A stretch of 64,000 nt of DNA from Pseudoselenomonas ruminantium. GTDB taxonomy: Bacteria > Bacillota > Negativicutes > Selenomonadales > Selenomonadaceae. Below, piece after piece: positions 9,283 to 17,436 of the stretch (position 1 is the stretch's first letter; the number at the start of each line of letters is the position of its first letter). The notes under the pieces were generated by a model, which worked only from the letters and a program-made list of their open reading frames with translations, was not told where the DNA came from and did not search any database. A program made the translations under genes and the position numbers. The DNA lies in contig SVBX01000007.1 in the NCBI GenBank assembly GCA_015058655.1, positions 62,001 through 126,000 on the forward strand. The letters are read 5' to 3'.

Positions 9283-10161
9283 TCAACCTCTCAGTTTCTT
9301 CTTAACCGCCAATTCTGCCTCACTTAATGTGCGGTTACCATCTCCAAGGATTTTTCTCACATTTCTAACTCGTCTTTGCAACATATCCATAGCGTGCAGC
9401 GTCAAACTTGCAGCTTGGTCAGTGCCCCACATATCATGGTCTAATGTTACGTGTCTCTCAATAACACAGGCACCAAGCACGCAAGCCATAACTGTCGGCT
9501 CCAGTCCCTGCTCATGACCGCTATAGCCAACCGGGCAATTATATCGTTTCTTTAGTGTTCCTATCATATTTAGGTTCAAACTATCATCAGGAGCTGGATA
9601 TGTTGAATTCGTATGCATAAGCACATAACCGCCGTCTGCATATTGCTCAAGAATATCTACGGCATGATCTATTTCCTCCCAAGTACTCATACCAGTAGAC
9701 ATAATAACTGTCCTGCCAGACTGCGCAGCTTTTGTAAGCAATTCATCGTTAGTAAGTGTAGCGGATGCTATCTTTATAAAAGGGATATCATAATGTAGCA
9801 AAAACTCAAGGCTGGGCATATCCCAAGGTGAAGCTGACCAGCCTATGGGCTTTTCCAAACAGTATCTATCTATATAGTCATACTCCCGCTTGCCAAACTC
9901 TACATGCTTTTTATACTCCAAATAAGTCATCCGTCCCCAAGGAGTATCTCTAATAACAGATTTCTGTGATTCAGGAACTGCAATATCAGGTTCTCTCTTC
10001 TGAAACTTCACCGCATCCCAACCAGCCGCATTAGCTCCGTCAATTAATTTTTTTGCTATTTGCAAATCCCCATTATGATTAATACCTATTTCAGCTATTA
10101 AATACGGCTTGCTATAATTAGATACCACCGTTTCCCTCAACATGATTTCTTTTTTTCTCAT
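9283..10161 (-). CDS. NeuB-like nonulosonate synthase lacking the SAF domain
   Basis: 292 residues with the TIM-barrel NeuB signature YLIAEIGINHNGDLQIAKKL. Later come VKFQKREPD, KIASATLTN, GYSGHE and the metal ligand region IERHVTLD. The family condenses phosphoenolpyruvate with an N-acyl aminohexose to a nonulosonic acid (sialic, legionaminic or pseudaminic type). Ordinary NeuB/PseI proteins run to about 350 residues with a C-terminal antifreeze-like SAF domain that closes the neighbouring active site. This one stops at about residue 292, so that domain is missing. GAGGA lies 9 nt before the ATG. Confidence 0.85.
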   Translation of the reverse strand: MRKKEIMLRETVVSNYSKPYLIAEIGINHNGDLQIAKKLIDGANAAGWDAVKFQKREPDIAVPESQKSVIRDTPWGRMTYLEYKKHVEFGKREYDYIDRYCLEKPIGWSASPWDMPSLEFLLHYDIPFIKIASATLTNDELLTKAAQSGRTVIMSTGMSTWEEIDHAVDILEQYADGGYVLMHTNSTYPAPDDSLNLNMIGTLKKRYNCPVGYSGHEQGLEPTVMACVLGACVIERHVTLDHDMWGTDQAASLTLHAMDMLQRRVRNVRKILGDGNRTLSEAELAVKKKLRG

Positions 10162-10295
10162 ATACTCAATTCCTCTACTAAGTATTTACAACACGCAACA
10201 CACTTCTAAAATATATTAAAATTTTACTCAGCCCAAGAGTTTATAATCATTAGTGTATTATTCTACATCATCCATTATGCAACAAAACTCAGATT

Positions 10296-11624
10296 TTAAG
10301 TATTTCTAAACAAAGCATCAAAGTCCACACGTTCAAAAACTTCCAATTTGCCGCCTCGTGTAGCATTGTAAATTTTTATGCCATGTTGTTCTGCATAATA
10401 GCGAATGGATTGGTAAGCACGAAACACATAGTTCCCACCAAAAATAACCAATCTATCAATATCTTTTTTCTCACAGTGCTCATCATGATAATAGTCTTCT
10501 ATAAAATGTTTGCTACCACTTGTACTGTAATCGGAATCAATCCCCAATAGATATATTTCCTTAAATCCCATATACATAGCAATCTGCAAAGCGGAATGCA
10601 CGCAAGTACCAGATTCATAAACTCCTCTTGTTATATCATCTGATATGCGCATTATTGTAGGAGTACAATCTGACATAGTATTTATCCGGTGCATCCTACT
10701 GCCACATGTTCTGCCAACTATTTTTTTCCAAAAAAATTCTGCTTGGTTACTTATAAATGAGTCCCCCATCTCAGCTTCGATTATTTCATCACAATAATTT
10801 TTTATCCCATTAAAATCACCAGCATAATAAAAATCTGGTCTCCACCTTGTTCTGTCAAAGGCACGAATAATCAAATTCACACTCATGGAATACTCTTTAT
10901 TTATCCTCAGGACATCCAAATCATCGAAACTAAGACTAGGTCCAGTCCCCACAACAAAAAGTCTCTCTCCTTTGTAAGCATCCTTAAACCTGGCCAAATC
11001 TTGATGAGGCAGCGTATCCATCTTGGACGTTATTTCCCAAAAATCTTCTGTAAGCACATTTGGAAAAAAAACATTCGACTCCTCCCTAAGCCTGCATGCT
11101 AACAGTATTCTATCCAAATGTTTTTGATCAGAGTAGATTGAAAAGCCACAATCTAAAATATATCTCTTTAAACATTCTCGTCGTTTTTCCTGCTCAGGTG
11201 CAATACACACATCATTCCATCCATTATTTCGTAGATATTCATGCAACATAATGCCCCATAAAGTTAAACCATAGATACATATTCTTTCACTTTCAGCAAA
11301 TTTTTCAAATCCCAATTTATTGTAATCGATAGGTAAATCAGCCGTCAGTTCCATTGGCTCATCATTCAATGAAGAGTACCAATATATACCATTCTTACGT
11401 AAAAGCTCAATAATTTTCCTATCATCGTATATTGGTGTCACAACTATAAAACAGTCACTATACTTCCTCTGATATTCCACAAAATTAACAACCTGCAGCC
11501 CCTCAATCTCAGTTCCCAGCTTATCGGGAGATGCATCTATAAACACCCTGGCATTATTTCCCAACACTTTTCGTATGCGCTTCCCACGTCTGCCTGCTCC
11601 CCATATAGCCACAGCAAATTCCAT
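10296..11624 (-). CDS. Maf/DUF115-family glycan transferase-like protein with N-terminal Rossmann module
   Basis: 442 residues. Residues 1-95 form a Rossmann-like module starting MEFAVAIWGAGRRGKRIRKVL. The DUF115/MptE-like core follows near residue 205: ERLFVVGTGPSLSFDDLDVL, then GFKEIYLLGIDSDYSTSGS. DUF115 is the core of Maf motility accessory factors that transfer nonulosonic acids to flagellin. The VGTGPSL and KEIYLLGID strings also resemble CstI-type GT42 sialyltransferases. With NeuB- and NeuA-like genes next door, transfer of a CMP-nonulosonate is a reasonable inference. GAGGAGG lies 11 nt before the ATG. The gap downstream (10162-10295) is AT-rich with no gene seen. Confidence 0.8.
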   Translation of the reverse strand: MEFAVAIWGAGRRGKRIRKVLGNNARVFIDASPDKLGTEIEGLQVVNFVEYQRKYSDCFIVVTPIYDDRKIIELLRKNGIYWYSSLNDEPMELTADLPIDYNKLGFEKFAESERICIYGLTLWGIMLHEYLRNNGWNDVCIAPEQEKRRECLKRYILDCGFSIYSDQKHLDRILLACRLREESNVFFPNVLTEDFWEITSKMDTLPHQDLARFKDAYKGERLFVVGTGPSLSFDDLDVLRINKEYSMSVNLIIRAFDRTRWRPDFYYAGDFNGIKNYCDEIIEAEMGDSFISNQAEFFWKKIVGRTCGSRMHRINTMSDCTPTIMRISDDITRGVYESGTCVHSALQIAMYMGFKEIYLLGIDSDYSTSGSKHFIEDYYHDEHCEKKDIDRLVIFGGNYVFRAYQSIRYYAEQHGIKIYNATRGGKLEVFERVDFDALFRNT

Positions 11625-11789
11625 ATATTTCTAAGCCTCCTCAATCCTCACTGAAGTAGCACATTGCCTACATAACAAAAACTTATCAAAGATAATATCG
11701 TGGGCATAAGGCAAACGAGATTCTCCTTGTCTCCCCAATAACAAAAATATCTATCACACACCAAATTGAAATTTCTAATTTAATTTTGT

Positions 11790-12872
11790 CTAAATTGCAT
11801 ATAACACTGTATCACCAGCACTTAAACAATAATGCCTTATATAAAATTTATATTCTGGATCAATGCTCAATATAGTTCTAGGTATTATGAATAAATCACT
11901 TTTTTTATGATATACAGAAATCGCAAGCTTAGGATGATATTTCTGTATAGTCTTTTTAGCTCCTTCAATTGCTTGTTTTTCCGCCCCTTCTATATCCATC
12001 TTTATAAAAGTTACTTCCTCACCCTGTAGCATCGTGTCTAAATCTATTACATTAACATGTACATCACTTTTATAAGAACAATCTACAACTTTTGCCCCAG
12101 GTAAATGTTTCTCATCGACCATAAACCCCATAGAATCTTTGCAATTCCATAAACCTTCACTGTGCAACGTATATTTATTTCCTGTAGCACGCATATTTGA
12201 ATGAATACTTACATGTAAATTTACATTAGGTTCAAACATATGAATATGTCTATATTCCCCTCCAGACCATCTAATAAAGCCCAAACTAGATTCTCCGTCT
12301 AACACACCTGCATCCACAAATACTTCGTTACAACATTTTTCTAAATATGGCAAATCAAAATACGCTTTTGATTCCAAAAAATCTTGTTTTTCCCCATATA
12401 GATATATATCTTTTTCCATAAAGGAATTTGATTTTAATTGTTCTTCTATAGCTTCATAATCGTAACGCGGTGACACAACTATATAAGCATCAGGGTACAT
12501 TTGTCTTAATTCCTCAACGGATATCACTGGAAGCTCTTCTACTACCATATCTGGAAGTGCACGATTGTCTACATAACATTTCCAATCCACTTCTGGAAAA
12601 CATTTTTTTATAAATTTTCCATATCTCCCACAACCAAAGATAACCTTTGGTTGGTTATTGTGACTGTTGAAATCTGGTAACAAGTCCCACTCTTCATCAA
12701 GAATATCAAAAATATGTCTTAAATATGTAACATCATTTGTTATACTATACATTAATTTATTTGCATAAATTTCTTTCGAAATTCGATCACCCAATCTATC
12801 ACTAATATCCCCAATGTCTTTACAAATTTTCTCAAAATACACTTCCTGCCTATCAAAAATATTCTCACCCAT
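11790..12872 (-). CDS. FkbM-family methyltransferase with Rossmann module
   Basis: 360 residues from ATG 12872, which has GAGGA about 9 nt upstream; the track ATG at 12902 has no visible site and lies inside the previous gene. After a helical N-terminus comes the module PKVIFGCGRYGKFIKKCFPE with a Y-V-D-N strand end. From about residue 180 follows an FkbM methyltransferase: VFVDAGVLDGESSLGF, HMFEPN, and VTFIKMDIEGAEKQAIEGA, the family hallmark. It probably methylates a sugar in the glycan. The 165-nt gap on its downstream side is AT-rich and shows nothing beyond the next ribosome binding site. Confidence 0.83.
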   Translation of the reverse strand: MGENIFDRQEVYFEKICKDIGDISDRLGDRISKEIYANKLMYSITNDVTYLRHIFDILDEEWDLLPDFNSHNNQPKVIFGCGRYGKFIKKCFPEVDWKCYVDNRALPDMVVEELPVISVEELRQMYPDAYIVVSPRYDYEAIEEQLKSNSFMEKDIYLYGEKQDFLESKAYFDLPYLEKCCNEVFVDAGVLDGESSLGFIRWSGGEYRHIHMFEPNVNLHVSIHSNMRATGNKYTLHSEGLWNCKDSMGFMVDEKHLPGAKVVDCSYKSDVHVNVIDLDTMLQGEEVTFIKMDIEGAEKQAIEGAKKTIQKYHPKLAISVYHKKSDLFIIPRTILSIDPEYKFYIRHYCLSAGDTVLYAI

Positions 12873-12894
12873 AACAGTTTTTCCTCGTTTCAAT

Positions 12895-13991
12895 CTAATC
12901 ATGTGAAGTCAGCTTTTTACATTTTGCTGTCACAATCAAAGGATACTGATCATCGTTATAACCATAATCGTCTTCTGTCAAATCTTCTTGACAAAATCCA
13001 TACATAAAACCAATGGCCGTCTTTACATTCCCCCAACTTTCAACTAAAATTGATTCCTTAGGAAAGACTTCTTCCATTAATTTCTCCATCGATATCTTAG
13101 TAAAACGCCAATATTCACCCCAGTTGTCATAATCATTTTTACTGATTTGAGAGATACCTGAAGCTGTAAGCAAAAGCGTCCCTCCCGGTTTCAGTAAACG
13201 ATATATGTTCTTTACGACAGCATGAATATCGTAAATCATTTGGATCGTCTGAGTACATATCATGCAATCAAAATAGTTTTCTGGAATTCCATCTCCAGTT
13301 TCCAGATTCCCGTGGATATGTCCATCTGCCCCCCCCAGTTTACAACGTGAAGTGCATACATATGACTAACGTTGCGTCCAAATCGGCGGATATATGCAGT
13401 ATCGGCAATCTCCAAGACATTGCCTGTGATGTCCATACTATTTTTTTCAAGAAATTTTTCTATATAATAGCGATCAATCGCCGGTCCCCGTTCTGTACCA
13501 AAATTCCTGCTCATCGGTAACACAGAGAGCCTTGGAAAGATATCCTCAAAAAAATCATTTCCTCTCATCAGCTTTCGCATTACAGACTGATAGCCTTGAC
13601 TATCACAGAAAGAATATCTTCCTCTATCGCAATACAGGACAGCATTCTCTCCATCGAAATCTATTGTCCCATGCAGCGAATGCAAGAATTCCTCACCTTT
13701 GTCAAAGCATGGAAGAAGATTAATCCCGAGCAAAATCTTATTAGGTTCAACACGCAGCCTAATTAATTGAAGCGCCATCTCCATAAAGTATTTTTTTGAA
13801 GCCATGATAACTATCTTCTTGCCTGGGAAATGCTTAACATCCCCTGGCAAAATAACTGGCATTCCATCTTCCAATTCACCATTCAAGGCATTATTGTCAA
13901 GGTAAGCTACTACTTCATATAGCTTGCATAGTTCTTCCTTTTTGACTTTCCAGTAAGCACCACGCCCAAATACGATGATTTGCTCTCTCAT
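12895..13991 (-). pseudogene. Rossmann module-methyltransferase gene split by a frameshift at a G8 tract
   Basis: Two ORFs, 13260-13991 and 12895-13263, together encode one protein. The first begins MREQIIVFGRGAYWKVKKEE (ATG 13991, AGGTGA upstream) and runs through a methyltransferase N-half to HVVNWGG. There it reads out of frame through eight G. In the alternative frame the sequence after the run is ADGHIHGNLETGDGIPENYF followed by DCMICTQTIQMIYD, which joins the second ORF containing LKPGGTLLLTASG (class I SAM fold). Six or nine G would restore one frame. The first ORF ends TGA overlapping an ATG (ATGA), so the C-half might also be translated separately. It is either a phase-off allele, a true pseudogene or a sequencing error. 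Confidence 0.8.
13329..13336. repeat. Homopolymer run (C8 on plus strand, G8 in the coding strand)
   Basis: Eight consecutive C on the plus strand sit exactly where the methyltransferase reading frame breaks. A length of 6 or 9 would keep the frame open; 8 does not. Such runs are the usual substrate of slipped-strand phase variation in surface-glycan genes. Confidence 0.9.
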
Positions 13992-13998
13992 AGTTATC

Positions 13999-14859
13999 TC
14001 ACCTATACTTGTCAATAAATATCTGACGTACTCTTTGCTGCGCCTCGTATTCTTCCTGACTGAACGTCTCTTTCTTCAAATCTATAACAGTCATATCGCC
14101 AAGCCTGTTATACGTATGGATTCCACAATACAGATTTTTCCATTCAGGACTAATATCTTCTACAAACACACGACGAACTTCATGTTCGTGATACTCAGGC
14201 CACAAACTATCAATCTCGTAGAAAATAAGCCCTGTTCCATAAACAGGAACACTATTTTGTGCAACTCTAATGTATTTTCCACACTTCTTCAATATATTCC
14301 CCGCAGGACGCGAACCTGCTGGATTGCTCGAAATAACACGGACATCATCGATTTTGCCATCTGCAATTCTGCACAAAATACCGTTCCCATCTGTACCATT
14401 TCTCTTGCGTTCAAATGTGAACATATAAGATGCATCCCCGTCCTGAAGAAAGGTAGAGTCGCAATACTCAACATCATTAATATACGTATTGACCTTTTTC
14501 CACTGATTTGGAAAAGCTACCAACTCATAGGTGCTCACTTCACTACTCTGATACGATTCCGGACACATATACAATTTACCATCTTTCACGAAAACATTTG
14601 GATAGGAGAGATGCCAATGTCGATCCATTGTAATCGTCCAATCACTGAATCCCCCATTTTCATACTTGCAATATCCAATTTTCCCATTACGTTCCGTTTT
14701 GTACAGAAATACCTCTGCAAATAGATATATGGTCCCCTCGTATTCCACCAAAAAAGGATCCGCTATCCAGCCATAATGTGGTGGTTTCACTACTTGGAAC
14801 TTATCCATATCAGCGGTTTTATACGCAATATCATAGTGATAAAATTTTTGAGATGACAT
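13999..14859 (-). CDS. Beta-propeller (GH43/GINT1-N-like) protein of the glycan locus
   Basis: 286 residues with repeated blade-like strings: YGWIADPFLVEYEGTIYLFA, LSYPNVFVKDGKLYMCPES, DSTFLQDGDASYMFTFERK and PAGSRPAGNILKKCGKYIRV. This matches the five-bladed domain found at the N-terminus of plant GINT1 glycosyltransferases and in bacterial sugar-biosynthesis proteins, related in shape to GH43. No signal peptide is visible, so it is probably cytoplasmic. It lies 2 nt after the GT4 gene and 7 nt before the split methyltransferase. Enzymatic activity is unknown; sugar binding or sugar modification is inference. Confidence 0.6.
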   Translation of the reverse strand: MSSQKFYHYDIAYKTADMDKFQVVKPPHYGWIADPFLVEYEGTIYLFAEVFLYKTERNGKIGYCKYENGGFSDWTITMDRHWHLSYPNVFVKDGKLYMCPESYQSSEVSTYELVAFPNQWKKVNTYINDVEYCDSTFLQDGDASYMFTFERKRNGTDGNGILCRIADGKIDDVRVISSNPAGSRPAGNILKKCGKYIRVAQNSVPVYGTGLIFYEIDSLWPEYHEHEVRRVFVEDISPEWKNLYCGIHTYNRLGDMTVIDLKKETFSQEEYEAQQRVRQIFIDKYR

Positions 14860-14861
14860 GA

Positions 14862-15995
14862 CTAATATTCTCCCATATATCCTCTCTCAACATTTTTTAT
14901 TTGTTCTCTAATATCATAGCCAGCATTTCGTATCATCTCTATATTATTTGCACGCGACCTATGCGCTCTATAGTCTTCTAAAACATGACTGCACCACATT
15001 TCCTTCTCTAATGGTAGGAACTTAATGCTGTTTGTCACGCCAACATCCTTAGGCATACAATCACTTGCATAGCACAACAGACCTGCAGCTTGAGCCTCTA
15101 ACAACGCTAAAGAAACCCCTTCATACTCCGAAGGAAGTGTAAATACATCGAAACCCTGCAACAGTTTCTCTGCATCTGTACGATAACCTGTAAATGTCAC
15201 ATAATCATTTAGTGCGTGTTGAGAAACATACTCCCTGCACTTTTCAAGGTTAACCCCATCACCTACTAATACAAGTTTAATGTTTGGAATACACTCTATC
15301 AATTTTGGCATAATTCTTAACAAAAACTCTTGATTTTTAGGATAGGCAAACCTTCCTACGTGTCCTATGACATATTTACCTTCCCATCCCATGTTTTTGC
15401 GCACATTTTCCCGTACTTGGGATTTATATGAATATGTTTCCAAATCAATCGCATTAAGCATTATATGCACTTTATCTTCTGTTATACTATCCCCAAACAG
15501 AAATTTTGCCGCTGCTTTTGAGCATGCCCAACATTCTATGTTCTCTGAGATTGTCAGTTTCTTTACAATCTCACTATGACGTGCAAGGTTTTTTTCTCGT
15601 TCTTTTACATCCTCTGAAACCACACCTGTCGAATGTGCATGAATTATAATTTTCCTTATTCCCATTTCTTTGCAGGCTTCTTCTGCCAAAGTACTTTTCC
15701 ATCTACCTGTGTGTAAATGAACAATATCATACTTACCGTTATCCAACATTTTGCAAAAATCATCCTTAAATTTTTTTGGATCCATCTCTGCATAGGTATT
15801 AATATGATATACAGATCTCCCCGCTTTAAGAATCTCTTTTTCAAAATCCAATCTTGAACTCATCGTAGCAAAATCAAATTGAAACTTATCTTTATCTATA
15901 AACTTCCAATTTGTCATCACATAACGTGTAATTCCACCTTTTGTATTGCCAATTGGGAATTGTAAGACATTAATTTTTCTATTCACTTGTATCAC
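14862..15995 (-). CDS. GT4-family glycosyltransferase
   Basis: 377 residues of GT-B fold. The N-domain contains the glycine-rich acceptor loop GNTKGGITRYV. The C-domain contains VIGHVGRFAYPKNQEFLL and LVLVGDGVN. The donor-binding E-x7-E motif appears as PSEYEGVSLALLEAQAAG. It should transfer a nucleotide-activated sugar during glycan assembly in the cytoplasm. The start is a GTG at 15995 or a second GTG at 15986; GGGG lies just upstream. It is the first gene after the MITE-containing intergenic region, which may hold the promoter for the block below. Confidence 0.88.
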   Translation of the reverse strand: MIQVNRKINVLQFPIGNTKGGITRYVMTNWKFIDKDKFQFDFATMSSRLDFEKEILKAGRSVYHINTYAEMDPKKFKDDFCKMLDNGKYDIVHLHTGRWKSTLAEEACKEMGIRKIIIHAHSTGVVSEDVKEREKNLARHSEIVKKLTISENIECWACSKAAAKFLFGDSITEDKVHIMLNAIDLETYSYKSQVRENVRKNMGWEGKYVIGHVGRFAYPKNQEFLLRIMPKLIECIPNIKLVLVGDGVNLEKCREYVSQHALNDYVTFTGYRTDAEKLLQGFDVFTLPSEYEGVSLALLEAQAAGLLCYASDCMPKDVGVTNSIKFLPLEKEMWCSHVLEDYRAHRSRANNIEMIRNAGYDIREQIKNVERGYMGEY

Positions 15996-16027
15996 TTCCC
16001 CAATTATTTTAAACCTGAATTATTCAT

Positions 16028-16205
16028 CCTAATCTCCTGAAGAAACTATACACACAATTGCCGTTGAAGCCTTATGTACCAACCGATCAGGCCACTTTCA
16101 CAATGTGTGTATAAGGATTATTATACACACATTGTGAAAGTGGCGAAAAGCTAGATGTGACAAAGGGGTTCAAGATTTGTGTGTATAGAACTCCGGGAGG
16201 TTAGG
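16028..16205. repeat. Large nested inverted repeat
   Basis: Two palindromes are nested. The inner one has perfect 24-nt arms (16091-16114 and 16121-16144, starting GCCACTTTCACAATGTG) around a 6-nt loop. The outer arms carry CTATACACACAA on the left and TTGTGTGTATAG on the right. They continue outward as CCTAATCTCCTGAAG against the inverse of CTCCGGGAGGTTAGG with a few mismatches. The low-GC arms without a U-run do not look like a terminator. An IS-derived miniature element is the likeliest reading; the family is not established. Confidence 0.7.
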
Positions 16206-16211
16206 TTTATA

Positions 16212-16363
16212 GTAACTACTCAGCCCCCCTTTGATGTCTACTGATCGAAGAATATTTTGTCCCGATTTGTTTTCGTATTACGGATATTGTACTTTGTTTC
16301 GTAGACATACATGCTGAATGTCTACTGGTAGGAACAAAAAGAGGGGGGGTGCTGAGTAGTTAC
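16212..16363. mobile_element. 152-bp MITE with IS66-like ends and 8-bp target duplication
   Basis: The element starts GTAACTACTCAGC and ends with the exact inverse GCTGAGTAGTTAC. It is flanked on both sides by the same 8 bp, GGTTTATA (16204-16211 and 16364-16371), which marks a transposition event. Ends starting GTAA plus an 8-bp duplication are what IS66-family elements produce. There is no ORF inside, so it must be moved in trans. A direct repeat ATGTCTACTG occurs near both ends. It interrupts the space between the GT4 gene and the hypothetical gene at 16389. Confidence 0.85.
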
Positions 16364-16388
16364 GGTTTATATCATTATAGAATTGCCA

Positions 16389-16988
16389 TTATAAATCAAT
16401 GTATTTTTGCTCAACATGAGAATAACGACGCGCCACAATATCATATTTATAGCCTTTCCTTGTTGTACTAATTTTCAACACTCCGTCAACTTCATCACAC
16501 TTAATTTCAGGGCAACCTGCTATAAATATTGCGCCATTCATGGCCTCATACGGTTTTACTACTGTTCCACATTTTATAGGATTTTCTATCCTGAATGTGT
16601 CATTTTTAGTAACATATTTATCTTTTTCGATGCCTTGAAAATACGGTTCCATATCATACTTATCCATCGGAAGGAAGAAATCATTTACAAACAACTTTTC
16701 TTCAAATCCAGTTAAACACAATGTAATTTCCGTAATCGCTATCGGATCCGGTGACTCATTTGAAATTAAGATTTGAAAAAACAACCGATATGGTGCAGCA
16801 CATTTATCCACATCTGATGTACATGGAAAATATACCCCATCTCCCTTAAAATGAACTTTCATACACGGTCTATGGTGAATTTTATAAAAAATCTCATTCA
16901 TAACAGCAGCACATACGCCTGCAGATAATGCTCCAGGTATAATAACTGATGCCCAATCATAAGTTAATGGGCGTGTTTCATTTATCAT
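16389..16988 (-). CDS. Hypothetical membrane-anchored protein
   Basis: 199 residues, not recognised. Residues about 12-31 (DWASVIIPGALSAGVCAAVM) form one hydrophobic segment. The remainder looks soluble and beta-rich, with strings such as YRLFFQILISNESPDPIAIT. It has no charged N-terminal signal typical of export, so it may be a cytosolic domain held at the membrane. Its start overlaps the preceding small gene by 11 nt, so the two are translated together. The stop is 26 nt from the MITE. Confidence 0.55.
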   Translation of the reverse strand: MINETRPLTYDWASVIIPGALSAGVCAAVMNEIFYKIHHRPCMKVHFKGDGVYFPCTSDVDKCAAPYRLFFQILISNESPDPIAITEITLCLTGFEEKLFVNDFFLPMDKYDMEPYFQGIEKDKYVTKNDTFRIENPIKCGTVVKPYEAMNGAIFIAGCPEIKCDEVDGVLKISTTRKGYKYDIVARRYSHVEQKYIDL

Positions 16989-17205
16989 ATTTATCGATTA
17001 CCTCCTTAATTTTATTTTGCACATAGGTTATGCCAGAATATCTTCCGACATCTACTGCCAATGATGTGTACGGATCTCTCCTTTTCTGGTTTTCTATGAA
17101 TTCCTGATACAACTCATGAGAACGATGTCTCTTTTGCATTTCGACCCACTCATCAATCAACTCGCGGTTGAGATCCTTCAAATCCTGTAAAATATTCTTC
17201 CCCAT
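16978..17205 (-). CDS. Small charged hypothetical protein
   Basis: 75 residues from ATG 17205, chosen because AAGGATAATAAG precedes it; the track ATG at 17223 has no site. The sequence starts MGKNILQDLKDLNRELIDEW and is highly charged and probably helical. No family is recognised. It overlaps the membrane-anchored gene downstream by 11 nt, so the two probably form a pair. It has no visible link to glycan synthesis apart from position. Confidence 0.5.
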   Translation of the reverse strand: MGKNILQDLKDLNRELIDEWVEMQKRHRSHELYQEFIENQKRRDPYTSLAVDVGRYSGITYVQNKIKEVIDKYDK

Positions 17206-17245
17206 CTTATTATCCTTTCTCATAAAACATGATAAACTCTAAATA

Positions 17246-17371
17246 TCACACATCACATCTTGCATTGCATAAAGAAGAAACTTCGAAAGAAAGATTGTAC
17301 GGCGTATCCAAAGGAACGACATCTTTCAACATTGTCCGCTCTGTCTCACGCCACTGCCTGTATTCCGCCAT
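17246..17371 (-). pseudogene. 5' remnant of a radical SAM gene
   Basis: A 41-codon ORF missing from the track starts at ATG 17371. It reads MAEYRQWRETERTM, then LKDVVPLDTPYNLSFEVSSL and CNARCDV before TGA. The pattern LDTP-(Y/F)-x-L-x-x-(E/D)-x-(S/T)-x-L-C-N-x-x-C is the start of radical SAM/SPASM proteins, where C-x3-C-x2-C binds the [4Fe-4S] cluster. The ORF stops exactly where the third cysteine would be. The rest of the gene is gone, so this is a decayed or deleted gene between the glycerophosphate genes and the hypothetical pair. Confidence 0.55.
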
Positions 17372-17436
17372 ACTATTTCAGCTACCTTTCAATCTTTCCA
17401 CATTTCTTATGTAATACTACTATTTCTCATCCGTCT

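Noticed and set aside
16091-16144. Rho-independent terminator reading of the 24-bp palindrome
   Set aside because: The stem is AT-rich and no U-run follows on either strand; the enclosing outer repeat suggests an element instead.
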